From Haloechinothrix sp033042135 (lineage in GTDB: Bacteria; Actinomycetota; Actinomycetes; Mycobacteriales; Pseudonocardiaceae), in contig NZ_WBXM01000012.1 in the NCBI RefSeq assembly GCF_033042135.1, positions 62,001-126,000 on the forward strand: 64,000 nt of DNA. The letters are read 5' to 3'. Of this stretch, positions 51,542 to 60,081 are shown piece by piece. Below the pieces are notes generated by a model. The model ran no database searches. It was not told where the DNA came from and saw only the letters and a list, made by a program, of their open reading frames with translations. How positions within the stretch are numbered: position 1 is the stretch's first letter; every line of letters starts with the position of its first letter. A program made the position numbers and the translations under genes.

Positions 51542-52390
51542 TCAGGAATCGGTGAGGAAGTCCAGCGCGAGTCGGTTGAACTCGTCGAACTTCTCCACCT
51601 GGGCCCAGTGGCCGCAGCGGCCGAACACGTGCAGCTGGGCGCGCGGGATGGTCTTGAGCGCGACCAGCGCCCCGTCCAGCGGGTTCACCCGGTCCTCGCG
51701 TCCCCAGATCAGCAGCACCCGCTGCCGCAGGCGGTAGGCCTCCCGCCACAGCATGCCGCGCTCGGCTTCCTCCGGCCGCATGAACGACTCGCCCATCGCC
51801 TTCATCGCGGCCAGCGACTCGGGGGTGCTGGCGGTGGCGTAGCGCTCCTCCACCAGTTCCGGCGTGATCAGCGACTGGTCGTAGACCATCACCCGGAGGA
51901 ACTGCTCCAGCTTCTCCTTGCTCGGCCCCGGCGGCGCTGCGAAGGAGGCCAACCGCTGCACACCTTCGGTCGGGTCGGGGGTGAACACGTTGACGCTCAA
52001 TCCCCCTGGCCCCATCAGCACCAGCCTGCCCGCCCGGTCCGGGTTGTCCAGCGCGAATCGCACGGCGGTGCCGCCGCCGAGCGAGTTGCCGATCAGATGG
52101 GCCCGCTGCACACCGAGCGCGTCCAGCAGTCCGAGCAGCGCGCTCGCGCTGTGGGTGAAGTACTGGGGGTGCTCGGTCGGCTTGTCGGAGCGGCCGAAAC
52201 CCGGCTGGTCGACCGCCAGCACGTGGAACTTCTTGGCCAGCACGCCGATATTACGGCCGAAGTTGCTCCAGGCCGAAGCTCCCGGCCCGCCGCCGTGCAG
52301 CAGCACCACCGTCTCCTCGTGCTCGGTGCCCGCTTCGTGGTAGTGCAGCCGCAGCCCGTCCGCCGTGGTCGCGTAGGTGCCTTCGGTCAT
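51542..52390 (-). CDS. hsaD: HsaD, meta-cleavage-product C-C hydrolase
   Basis: An alpha/beta-hydrolase (282 residues). Oxyanion segment HGGGPGASAWSNFGRN near residue 32, nucleophile Ser in GNSLGGGTAV near 103, Asp in the GREDRVNP region near 230, and His in FGRCGHWAQVE near 260. HsaD hydrolyses 4,9-DSHA into HIP and a dienoic acid, the point where HIP enters the KstR2-controlled pathway. Confidence 0.92.
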   Translation of the reverse strand: MTEGTYATTADGLRLHYHEAGTEHEETVVLLHGGGPGASAWSNFGRNIGVLAKKFHVLAVDQPGFGRSDKPTEHPQYFTHSASALLGLLDALGVQRAHLIGNSLGGGTAVRFALDNPDRAGRLVLMGPGGLSVNVFTPDPTEGVQRLASFAAPPGPSKEKLEQFLRVMVYDQSLITPELVEERYATASTPESLAAMKAMGESFMRPEEAERGMLWREAYRLRQRVLLIWGREDRVNPLDGALVALKTIPRAQLHVFGRCGHWAQVEKFDEFNRLALDFLTDS

Positions 52391-52427
52391 CTCCCGGTCC
52401 CCTTCTCGCGTGTCGCCTCGGCCTCGG

Positions 52428-53606
52428 TCAGACCATCGAGTCCTTGACGCGCTGGCCGAACTCGGCGGTGCCGAACATCGTGTAGGCCCGCTCGGGATCG
52501 TTGGCCGCGTGGACCCGGCCTGCGTGGGCGTCCCGCCAGAACCGCTGGATCGGGGTGCCGCTCTGCAGCGCCCGTCCCCCGGAGTTCTCGAAGAGCCGGT
52601 CGATCGCCGCGATCGCGCGCTCGGTGCCCCGCACCTGATCGCGCCGCACCCGCACCCGCGAGGCGAACGGGATCTTCTCCCCTGCGCAGGCGTAGCGGTA
52701 GAGCTCGTCGATATTGCTGGTCAGTTGCAGCCATGCGGCGTCGATCTCGCTGGCTGCCTCGGCGATGCGCACCTTGGCGAACGGGTCGTCCTTGGATTCC
52801 TCGCCCGCGTAGGCGGCCCGCACGCGGCTGCGCTGGTGCTCGACGTGGGCGTCGTAGGCGCCTTGAGCCATGCCGATGATCGGCGCGGTGATGGTGCTGG
52901 GGTGCACCGACCCGAACGGCAGCTGGTACAGCGGCCCGGGGTTGACGTCTTGCCCAGGAACCACGCACTTGGACATCGGTATGAAGCTCAGCGCGCGGTG
53001 TTGCGGGACGAAGACGTCCTCCACGACGATGTCGTTGCTCCCGGTGCCGCGCAGCCCGACGGTGTCCCACACGTCGATGATGCTGTAGTCGGAGTCCGGC
53101 ACCAGGTAGGTGCAGAAATCCACCGCGTTGCCGTCGCTGTCGTAGGCGGGACCGCCAAGCAGCACCCAGCTGCAGTGGTCGCAGCCGGAGGAGAAGTTCC
53201 ACCTACCCGACAGCCGGTACCCGCCGTCGACGACCTGCGCCTTGCCCATCGGGGCGTAGGAGGAGGAGATCCGGGTGTCGACGTCACCACCCCACACCTC
53301 GTCCTGCGCCCTGGCGTCGAACAGACCCACGTGCCAGGGGTGCACGCCGAGGATCGACGCGACCCATCCCGTCGAGCCGCACGCGCTTGCAACACGTTTT
53401 ACCGCGGTGAAGAAGGTCACCGGGTCGGCCTCGTAGCCACCGCAGCGCGCGGGCTGGAGCAGCTTGAAGAAGCCGGTCTCCTGCAGCGCCTTGATCGACT
53501 CGTCCGGGACCCGCCGGGCATCCTCTGTGTCCTGCGCTCTTTCCCGGAGGACCGGGAGCAGGTCCTCGATGCTGGCGAGCACCTCGCCGGCAGTGTTGTC
53601 AGCCAT
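52428..53606 (-). CDS. hsaA: HsaA, 3-HSA monooxygenase oxygenase component
   Basis: A 392-residue flavin-dependent hydroxylase of the acyl-CoA-dehydrogenase fold: LLQPARCGGYEADPVTF near residue 47, STGWVASILGVHPWHVGLF near 77, LSGRWNFSSGCDHCSWVLLGG near 133. HsaA with HsaB converts 3-HSA to the catechol 3,4-DHSA. First gene of the hsa operon, 43 bases behind a KstR box, and divergent from kstD. Confidence 0.92.
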   Translation of the reverse strand: MADNTAGEVLASIEDLLPVLRERAQDTEDARRVPDESIKALQETGFFKLLQPARCGGYEADPVTFFTAVKRVASACGSTGWVASILGVHPWHVGLFDARAQDEVWGGDVDTRISSSYAPMGKAQVVDGGYRLSGRWNFSSGCDHCSWVLLGGPAYDSDGNAVDFCTYLVPDSDYSIIDVWDTVGLRGTGSNDIVVEDVFVPQHRALSFIPMSKCVVPGQDVNPGPLYQLPFGSVHPSTITAPIIGMAQGAYDAHVEHQRSRVRAAYAGEESKDDPFAKVRIAEAASEIDAAWLQLTSNIDELYRYACAGEKIPFASRVRVRRDQVRGTERAIAAIDRLFENSGGRALQSGTPIQRFWRDAHAGRVHAANDPERAYTMFGTAEFGQRVKDSMV

Positions 53607-53649
53607 GAATGCCCCTGTTCCTCAACCGTTGCAGCCTTCGCTCCCACAC

Positions 53650-53663
53650 TAGAACATGTTCTC
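53650..53663. promoter_or_regulatory. KstR operator upstream of hsaA
   Basis: TAGAACATGTTCTC, one mismatch (last base) to the KstR consensus, 43 bases before the hsaA start. Confidence 0.83.
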
Positions 53664-53767
53664 GTTTCTGTCGATAGCGGGGAACAAGAAGGGGCACCCA
53701 GGGCGGACCCACCCGCGACAATGGTGCGATGCGTCACCCTCCCGGCCAGCAGGACTATCCCTTAAAC

Positions 53768-53781
53768 TGAAACACGTTCTC
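53768..53781. promoter_or_regulatory. KstR operator in hsaA/kstD intergenic region
   Basis: TGAAACACGTTCTC, matching the consensus except at the last base; 119 bases upstream of kstD. Confidence 0.72.
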
Positions 53782-53847
53782 GTACAGCGAGATCGGTACA
53801 CCAACCCCCGCCGGGCTGCGAGGGATGGATCCCGCCGGGCCCATTCC

Positions 53848-53861
53848 TGTAACCTGTTTCA
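53848..53861. promoter_or_regulatory. KstR operator just upstream of kstD
   Basis: TGTAACCTGTTTCA, a full match to TnnAACnnGTTnnA, 39 bases before the kstD start. With the previous site it gives kstD a paired operator. Confidence 0.72.
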
Positions 53862-53900
53862 GAAAGCGCGGTGGGCGCACGGCACGGGCGAAGGAGCGGC

Positions 53901-55619
53901 ATGCAGGAGTTCGACGTCATCGTGGTGGGCAGCGGCGCCGCCGGCATGACAGCGGCGCTCGCCGCGGCCCACCAGGGGCTGTCGGTGGTCGTGGTGGAGA
54001 AGGCGGCCACGTTCGGGGGGTCGACGGCCCGATCCGGTGGCGGAGTGTGGATCCCGAACAACGAGGTCCTCCGCAAGGCGGGCATCGACGACAGCGTGGA
54101 CGCGGCCCGTAGCTACCTGGAGCACATCATCGGCGGTGACGTCGACGCCGAGCGCATCCACACCTACCTGGAGCGCGGCCCCGAGGTGCTGTCGTTCCTG
54201 CAACGGCACAGCCCGCTGCGGATGCGCTGGGTGCCGCACTACTCGGACTACTACCCGGAAGCGCCCGGTGGCCGGGCGCACGGCCGCTCGGTCGAGCCGC
54301 GCCCCTTCAACGGCAAGCGGCTCGGCGAGGAACTGGCCAACCTGGAACCGGACTACGGCAAGGCGCCGCTGAACATGGTCGTCACCCAGGCGGACTTTCG
54401 GTGGCTCAACCTCATCGCCCGCCACCCGCGCGGCCCGCTGCGTGCGCTGCGGGTGGGAGCGCGCCGCATCGCCGCCCAGCTGACCCGCAAGCACCTGCTC
54501 GGCAGGGGCCAGGCACTCGCGGCCGCGCTACGCGCCGGGCTACAGCAGGCGGGCGTACCGGTCTGGTTGAACACGCCGCTGGTGGAGCTGCGCACCGACG
54601 ACGGCCGTGTCACCGGGGTCGTGGTGCAGCGCCCGGATGGCGACGGGGCCGAGGCCGGTGAGGTGACGCTGACCGCGCGCCGGGGTGTGGTGCTCACCTC
54701 GGGCGGGTTCGAACACAACGAGGCCATGCGCAAGCAGTACCAGCGTGAGCCCATCGCCACCGACTGGACCGTCGGGGCCAAGGCCAACACCGGCGACGGT
54801 ATCCGTGCTGGCCAGGAACTCGGTGCCGCGGTGGAGTTCATGTCCGATGCGTGGTGGGGTCCGTCGATCCCGCTGACCGGCGGCCCGTGGTTCTGCCTCG
54901 CGGAGCGGTCGCTGCCAGGCAGCATCATGATCAACGATCGAGGGGAGCGGTTCGTCAACGAATCGGCCCCGTACGTCGATGCGGTGCACGCCATGTACGG
55001 CGGGCCTCGCGGGCAGGGCGATGGCCCCGCCGAGAACATCCCCACCTGGATCATCTTCGACCAGCGCTACCGCAACCGGTACGTTTTCGCCGGGATCCCC
55101 CCGCGGCAGAAACTACCTGGCCGCTGGTACAAGGCGGGCGTGGTGCAGCGCGCGGGCAGCATCGAGGAGCTGGCCGAGAGTATCGAGGTGCCCGCCGACG
55201 CGTTGCGGGCCACGGTGGAGCGGTTCAACGGCTTCGCCGCTGAGGGCACCGACCACGATTTCGGGCGCGGCACCAGCGCCTACGACCACTACTACGGCGA
55301 TCCCCGCAACCGGCCCAACCCGAGCCTGGCCTCGCTGGCGGAGCCGCCGTTCTACGCGGCGCGGATGGTGCCGGGCGACCTCGGCACCAAGGGAGGGCTG
55401 CGCACCGACGCGCACGGCAGGGTGCTGGCCGAGGATGGCACCGCGATACCCGGCCTGTACGCGGCCGGTAACGCCAGCGCGCCGGTCATGGGGCACACCT
55501 ACGCTGGCCCCGGTGCCACGATCGGCCCCGCCATGGTCTTCGGCTACCTTGCGGCACACGACATCGCGGGTGCGGATGACACCGCGCTCGCACAGCATCA
55601 CGACGGAGGGATGTCATGA
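53901..55619 (+). CDS. kstD: 3-ketosteroid delta-1-dehydrogenase KstD
   Basis: A flavoprotein of 572 residues: FAD-binding VVGSGAAGMTAALAAAHQGLSVVVVEK near residue 7, the GGSTARSGGGVWIPNN segment near 40, and the C-terminal MGHTYAGPGATIGPAM containing the conserved Tyr and Gly of the active site. KstD introduces the C1-C2 double bond, which with 9-alpha-hydroxylation opens ring B. The ATG at 53901 has AAGGAG. First of a plus-strand operon kstD-kshA-small-kshB-chsH3; unlike in many actinobacteria it is linked to the hydroxylase genes. Confidence 0.92.
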   Translation: MQEFDVIVVGSGAAGMTAALAAAHQGLSVVVVEKAATFGGSTARSGGGVWIPNNEVLRKAGIDDSVDAARSYLEHIIGGDVDAERIHTYLERGPEVLSFLQRHSPLRMRWVPHYSDYYPEAPGGRAHGRSVEPRPFNGKRLGEELANLEPDYGKAPLNMVVTQADFRWLNLIARHPRGPLRALRVGARRIAAQLTRKHLLGRGQALAAALRAGLQQAGVPVWLNTPLVELRTDDGRVTGVVVQRPDGDGAEAGEVTLTARRGVVLTSGGFEHNEAMRKQYQREPIATDWTVGAKANTGDGIRAGQELGAAVEFMSDAWWGPSIPLTGGPWFCLAERSLPGSIMINDRGERFVNESAPYVDAVHAMYGGPRGQGDGPAENIPTWIIFDQRYRNRYVFAGIPPRQKLPGRWYKAGVVQRAGSIEELAESIEVPADALRATVERFNGFAAEGTDHDFGRGTSAYDHYYGDPRNRPNPSLASLAEPPFYAARMVPGDLGTKGGLRTDAHGRVLAEDGTAIPGLYAAGNASAPVMGHTYAGPGATIGPAMVFGYLAAHDIAGADDTALAQHHDGGMS

Positions 55620-56761
55620 GTTCGGCTGTCGAAACGCCTGTGCGCACCATCGATGCCGGCGAGCTTCCGAAGCGGTTCGCCAGGGGCTGGCACTGCTTGG
55701 GGCTGGCCGACGACTTCAAGGACGGCAAGCCGCACGCGATCCACGCCTTTGGCACCAAGCTCGTGGTGTTCCAGGGGCAGGACGGCCAGCTGAACGTGCT
55801 CGACGGTTACTGCCGCCACCTGGGTGGTGACCTCACCCAGGGTGAGGTCAAGGGCAACGAAATCGCATGCCCGTTCCACGACTGGCGCTGGGGCGGCGAC
55901 GGCAAGTGCAAGTCGATCCCGTATGCCCGCCGCGTGCCGCTGCGTGCCCGTACTCGCTCGTGGCTGACCATGGAGCGGAACAAGCAGCTGTTCGTCTGGA
56001 ACGACCCGGAGGGCAACCCGCCGCCGGAGCACGTGACGATCCCCAGCATCGAAGGGGTCGGCAGCGACGAGTGGAGCAACTGGACCTGGGACACGCTGCT
56101 GATCGAAGGGTCCAACTGCCGCGAGATCGTGGACAACGTGGTGGACATGGCCCACTTCTTTTACATCCACCACGCCTTCCCGACGTACTTCAAGAACGTC
56201 TTCGAGGGCCACATCGCGTCGCAGTACCTCAACACCAAAGGGCGCCCGGACACGGGGGCGCTCTCGAACTACGGGGGCGAGGAGAACCTGCTGCGGTCCG
56301 AGGCGCACTACTACGGCCCCGCCTACATGATCAACTACCTGCACAACACGGTCCAGGGCATGGAAATCGACAACGTGTTGATCAACTGTCACTACCCGGT
56401 GACGGAGAACTCCTTCATGCTCCAGTGGGGCGTGATGGTCAAGAAACTGCCAGGAGTGGACGACGAGCAGGCCGACAAGATCGCCGGGAAATTCGCCAAG
56501 AGCATCGGCGAGGGCTTCCTGCAGGATGTGGAGATCTGGAAGAACAAATCCCGCATCGACAACCCGCTGCTGTGTGAGGAGGACGGGCCGGTGTACCAGC
56601 TGCGCCGCTGGTACGAGCAGTTCTACGTGGACGTTGCCGATGTGACCGACGACATGACCCGACGGTTCGAGTACGAGGTGGACACCACCAAGGCCAACGA
56701 GGCGTGGGAAGCCGAGGTGGCTGAGAACCTGGCCCGCCAGCAGCAGGAAGCGGGTGTGTGA
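55616..56761 (+). CDS. kshA: KshA, oxygenase of 3-ketosteroid 9-alpha-hydroxylase
   Basis: A Rieske mononuclear iron oxygenase of 381 residues. The 2Fe-2S site is YCRHLGG and ACPFHDWRW (near 67 and 86); the catalytic iron ligands are in EIVDNVVDMAHFFYIHH (Asp and two His near 173-187). Length matches the usual 380-390. The start overlaps kstD by ATGA, and the next gene overlaps its stop (GTGTGA). Confidence 0.93.
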   Translation: MSSAVETPVRTIDAGELPKRFARGWHCLGLADDFKDGKPHAIHAFGTKLVVFQGQDGQLNVLDGYCRHLGGDLTQGEVKGNEIACPFHDWRWGGDGKCKSIPYARRVPLRARTRSWLTMERNKQLFVWNDPEGNPPPEHVTIPSIEGVGSDEWSNWTWDTLLIEGSNCREIVDNVVDMAHFFYIHHAFPTYFKNVFEGHIASQYLNTKGRPDTGALSNYGGEENLLRSEAHYYGPAYMINYLHNTVQGMEIDNVLINCHYPVTENSFMLQWGVMVKKLPGVDDEQADKIAGKFAKSIGEGFLQDVEIWKNKSRIDNPLLCEEDGPVYQLRRWYEQFYVDVADVTDDMTRRFEYEVDTTKANEAWEAEVAENLARQQQEAGV

Positions 56762-57114
56762 CCGTGACATCGGCCGAACTGGACGCGCCGTCGGTGGCCA
56801 CGACGTTCGGCCAGCCGACGACCCGCGAGGACACGCTGGCCGACCGCAGGGCGTTCCTCACCGACGGGTTCGCCCCGGTGAACTGCCACAGCTGCGGCAC
56901 CGGGGTGCTGGTGCGTAAGAACAGCGAGAAGCACACGAGTATCCAGTGGACCAGCGACCCCGCCGTCAGCTGCCCGGTGTACGCCGAGCTGGTCGCCGAA
57001 GGCGGGAACACCGCCCTGATGGACACCTGCGCGCGGCTGAGCGACAGCATCGCGGCGGCGGTCGCGTCCGGCGAGATCAGTGTCGGTTCCACCGAGCGGG
57101 AGGACGGGACGTGA
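56758..57114 (+). CDS. Small conserved protein with CxxC motif between kshA and kshB
   Basis: A 118-residue protein starting with GTG inside the end of kshA and ending inside the start of kshB (GTGA overlap at both joints). Four Cys are visible: VNCHSCGTG near residue 43, one in SCPVYAE near 72, one in DTCARLSD near 90. The pattern could bind zinc or an Fe-S cluster. A gene of unknown function also follows kshA in M. tuberculosis (Rv3527, from memory). The double coupling suggests a role in the hydroxylase, for instance assembly or electron transfer. I have no functional evidence. Confidence 0.65.
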   Translation: MTVTSAELDAPSVATTFGQPTTREDTLADRRAFLTDGFAPVNCHSCGTGVLVRKNSEKHTSIQWTSDPAVSCPVYAELVAEGGNTALMDTCARLSDSIAAAVASGEISVGSTEREDGT

Positions 57115-58205
57115 GCGAGCAGCAGGATCCGGCGGCCGAGCCCGCGTTGCCGAGGGATCGGATCCTCCGGCTGCGGGTGGCGGCCACGGTCGACGAGACG
57201 CACGACGCCCGGTCGATCGTGTTCGAACCACCGGAAGACCGCGAGGACTCCCTGACCTACCGGCCGGGGCAGTTCCTGACGCTACGGGTGCCGAGCGAGC
57301 GCACCGGCTCGGTGGCGCGCTGCTACTCGCTGTCCAGCGCGCCCCACGAGCAGGGGCAGTGGAAGGTCACCGTCAAGCGCGTCGACGACGGCTACGCCTC
57401 GAACTGGATCTGCGACACCGTCACCGAGGGGATGGAGCTGGACGTGCTCGCCCCCGCCGGAGTGTTCACGCCACGCTCGCTGGACGACGACCTGCTGCTG
57501 TTCGCAGGCGGTAGCGGCATCACCCCGGTGATGTCCATCGTGAAGTCGGTGCTGCGCCACGGCAGCGGCCGTATCGCACTGGTCTACGCCAACCGCGACG
57601 AGCGCTCGGTTATCTTCGCCGGCGAGCTGGGCGAGCTCGCCGCCGCCCATCCGGAGCGGCTCACCGTGGTGCACTGGCTGGAGAGCGTGCAAGGCCTGCC
57701 GACGGTGGCGGCGCTGCGCGCGCTGACCGAGCCGTGGGCCGACCGGGAGGCGTTCATCTGCGGTCCGGTAGCGTTCAAGGACGTCACCGCAGAGGCACTG
57801 CGCGAGCTGGGCGTGCCGCGCAAGCGCGTCCACATCGAGCGCTTTGTCTCGCTGTCGCGCAACCCCTTCGAGGAGCCCGTTGCCGGTGAGGACACGGAGC
57901 CGTCCCCTGCGGATGTGGCCCAGCAGGCGCCGCCGGTGGCGCTGGAAGTCGATCTGGACGGCGAGCAGCGCGAGCTGGCCTGGCCCCGGGAGAAGAAGCT
58001 GCTCGACTTCCTGCTGGAGTCCGGGATGGACGCACCGTACTCGTGCCGTGAGGGCGCGTGCAGCGCGTGCGCCTGCCGAGTGACCGCCGGTGAGGTCAAG
58101 ATGCTCAACAACGAGGTCCTGGAACCGGTGGACCTCGACGAGGGCATCGTGCTGGCCTGCCAGTCCCTTCCGGTGACCGATTCGGTGTCGGTCAGCTACG
58201 AGTAG
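57111..58205 (+). CDS. kshB: KshB, reductase of 3-ketosteroid 9-alpha-hydroxylase
   Basis: A 364-residue three-domain reductase. FAD binding is at RCYSLSSAP (near residue 64), the NAD-binding GGSGITPVMS near 128, and a C-terminal plant-type ferredoxin with CREGACSACACRVTAGE and a fourth Cys in LACQSLP. KshB passes electrons from NADH to KshA. The GTG at 57111 overlaps the preceding small gene (GTGA); a longer open frame upstream is discarded. In Mtb kshB is Rv3571, separate from kshA; here both are in one operon. Confidence 0.92.
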   Translation: MSEQQDPAAEPALPRDRILRLRVAATVDETHDARSIVFEPPEDREDSLTYRPGQFLTLRVPSERTGSVARCYSLSSAPHEQGQWKVTVKRVDDGYASNWICDTVTEGMELDVLAPAGVFTPRSLDDDLLLFAGGSGITPVMSIVKSVLRHGSGRIALVYANRDERSVIFAGELGELAAAHPERLTVVHWLESVQGLPTVAALRALTEPWADREAFICGPVAFKDVTAEALRELGVPRKRVHIERFVSLSRNPFEEPVAGEDTEPSPADVAQQAPPVALEVDLDGEQRELAWPREKKLLDFLLESGMDAPYSCREGACSACACRVTAGEVKMLNNEVLEPVDLDEGIVLACQSLPVTDSVSVSYE

Positions 58206-58236
58206 TACCGAGCGAACATCGACTACGGAGCGAGCT

Positions 58237-59094
58237 ATGCCTATCGACCCCGCCGTCGCGATCGGAGCCGACCTCGGCGAGACCAGTTTCTCCTGGAGCT
58301 CCTCCGACGTGCTGCTGTACCACCTCGGCATCGGCGCAGGGGCCGACCCGGTCGACGCGACCGAGCTGCGCTACACCTACGAGCGTGACCTCCGGGTGCT
58401 GCCGACGTTCGCCACGGTGGCGGCGACGATGCACGAGACCGAGCCGCCGCAGGTGTCGTTGCCCGGTGTGGAGATCGATCTCGCCAAGGTGGTGCACGGC
58501 AAGCAGGAGATCGTGGCGCACCGCCCCCTGCCCGCCGAGGGCAAGGCCACGGCGCGCGGCCGCATCGCCGACGTGCACGACAAGGGCAAGGCCGCGGTGA
58601 TCCTGCAGGAGACCGAGGTCACCGACGAGGCGGGCGAACCGCTGTGGACCGCACGTTCGGCCATCTTCGCCCGCGGCGAGGGCGGTTTCGGCGGCGATCG
58701 AGGCCCCTCGGAGGCGGTGGAGCTACCCGACCGCGAGCCGGACTGGACGGTCGACACCCCGACGCTGCCGCAGCAGGCGCTGCTGTACCGGCTGTGCGGG
58801 GACCGCAACCCGCTACACATCGACCCCGAGTTCGCGCGCGGCGCCGGATTCGACGCGCCGATCCTGCACGGGCTGTGCACCTACGGCATGGTCGCCAAGG
58901 CGGTCACCGACACCGTGCTTGACGGGGACCCGGACCGGGTGGCGTCCTGGTCGGCCCGGTTCGCGGGCATCGTGCTACCCGGCGAGACCCTGCGCACCCG
59001 GATCTGGCGCGACGGCGACCGCTACCTGGTCACCACCCAGACCGTCGAACGCGACGCCCCCGCGTTGGCCGACGCCGTGCTCACCGCCCGGTGA
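58237..59094 (+). CDS. chsH3: MaoC-type enoyl-CoA hydratase ChsH3 (Rv3538-like)
   Basis: A two-hotdog hydratase of 285 residues. The catalytic hydratase-2 motif LYRLCGDRNPLHIDPEFARGAGFDAPILHGL is in the C-terminal half (near residue 185). The N-terminal half resembles the same fold without it. ChsH3/Rv3538 hydrates steroid enoyl-CoA in side-chain oxidation. ATG start with GGAGCGAG. Last gene of the kstD operon, with 31 bases to kshB. Confidence 0.83.
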   Translation: MPIDPAVAIGADLGETSFSWSSSDVLLYHLGIGAGADPVDATELRYTYERDLRVLPTFATVAATMHETEPPQVSLPGVEIDLAKVVHGKQEIVAHRPLPAEGKATARGRIADVHDKGKAAVILQETEVTDEAGEPLWTARSAIFARGEGGFGGDRGPSEAVELPDREPDWTVDTPTLPQQALLYRLCGDRNPLHIDPEFARGAGFDAPILHGLCTYGMVAKAVTDTVLDGDPDRVASWSARFAGIVLPGETLRTRIWRDGDRYLVTTQTVERDAPALADAVLTAR

Positions 59095-59100
59095 GTTGGG

Positions 59101-59123
59101 GCGCTGAAAGTGACGTTCAGCGC
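59101..59123. terminator. Hairpin after chsH3 (variant of the recurring palindrome)
   Basis: Arms GCGCTGAA and TTCAGCGC with a 7-base loop (AGTGACG). It is the same element as at 60014 with one base changed in the core. Convergent genes on either side. Confidence 0.65.
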
Positions 59124-59183
59124 CGTAGATGGAACGGACGCCACGTTCGGCTCGCGTGCTGCTCGCCGGCGGTGCCCTGCGGG

Positions 59184-59807
59184 TCACACCATGGCCAGCA
59201 GCATCCCGGCCATGCCCACGCTCATCGCGCCCCTGCCGAGCTCACGGGTACCGAGGCGGAGCACCACTGGGACCGGCTCGGGGATCTCCGCGCGCGGGCC
59301 ACGCACGCACCGCACCACGCACATCGCCGTGTCGACAAAGAAATACCCTGCGGCGGCGAAGGCGAGCGGGGCCAGCACGAGCGTGCCTTCGTGGCCCGCC
59401 ATGGTCAGCCACGGCCCGGCTTCGTGGGCGGCGTGGTCGCCGTGCCCGACCATGCCCGCGAACATGTAGACCATCACCGCGGCACCAATGGCGTGGTGGC
59501 CGCACCGTGAGCGGGCACATCCCGAACCGCAGCTGGCGCGCACCTCCCGCAGCCACAGCACCCCCAGCCACAGCGCCGCCACCACGAAAGCCGCTTCCCA
59601 CCCGGCCTGCGGGATCGGCCCGCCCACCGGCGAGACCATCGCCAGCATGCCGAGCGCCATCAGCAGCTCGGCCACCTCGTCCTCCCGGCGGACGCGCCCC
59701 CAGAGCGGCGAGTGCGGATGCGCGATCACCAGCCGGGCCAGGCTGGCGGCGGCGATCGCCAGGAACAGCACGCTCAGCCCCCACAGGACCGGTTCCGGTG
59801 CGTCCAT
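59184..59807 (-). CDS. DUF5134-type integral-membrane protein
   Basis: A 207-residue protein with several hydrophobic helices (LFLAIAAASLARLVIA, AAFVVAALWLGVLWL, AIGAAVMVYMFAGMVG, VLAPLAFAAAGYFFV), a His-rich loop (GHGDHAAHEAG) and a Cys-containing cytoplasmic segment. The pattern fits the DUF5134 family, function unknown; the His/Cys loop may bind a metal. No direct link to sterol metabolism. Convergent with chsH3. Confidence 0.7.
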   Translation of the reverse strand: MDAPEPVLWGLSVLFLAIAAASLARLVIAHPHSPLWGRVRREDEVAELLMALGMLAMVSPVGGPIPQAGWEAAFVVAALWLGVLWLREVRASCGSGCARSRCGHHAIGAAVMVYMFAGMVGHGDHAAHEAGPWLTMAGHEGTLVLAPLAFAAAGYFFVDTAMCVVRCVRGPRAEIPEPVPVVLRLGTRELGRGAMSVGMAGMLLAMV

Positions 59808-60013
59808 CCCGCCGGTGACCTCCCGGTCTGCTGCGAGCCTCGGCCTTAACCCTGACGTGAAGCCGGTCGCTGCTTACCGTGACAGCCGAGCACAGGCGTA
59901 TCCAGACGGCAATCGAGTGATAACGTTTCGTGATCGCTCTACTGCGCGCTCGGCGTGATTCGCCGCGGCACGGATATGAAGCGGAACGGCCGAGGCCCGA
60001 GGCCACCACGAGC

Positions 60014-60036
60014 GAGCTGAACGTCACGTTCAGCTC
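60014..60036. terminator. 23-bp perfect palindrome downstream of ltp2
   Basis: GAGCTGAACGT, one C, then the reverse complement; perfect over 23 bases. Sits 46 bases beyond the ltp2 stop, so it may end that operon. The rest of the 274-base gap (59808-60081) has no gene I can support. Confidence 0.65.
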
Positions 60037-60081
60037 CTCACCTCAGCGGGCGGGTTGCTAGCAGCCCGACCACCACGGTGG

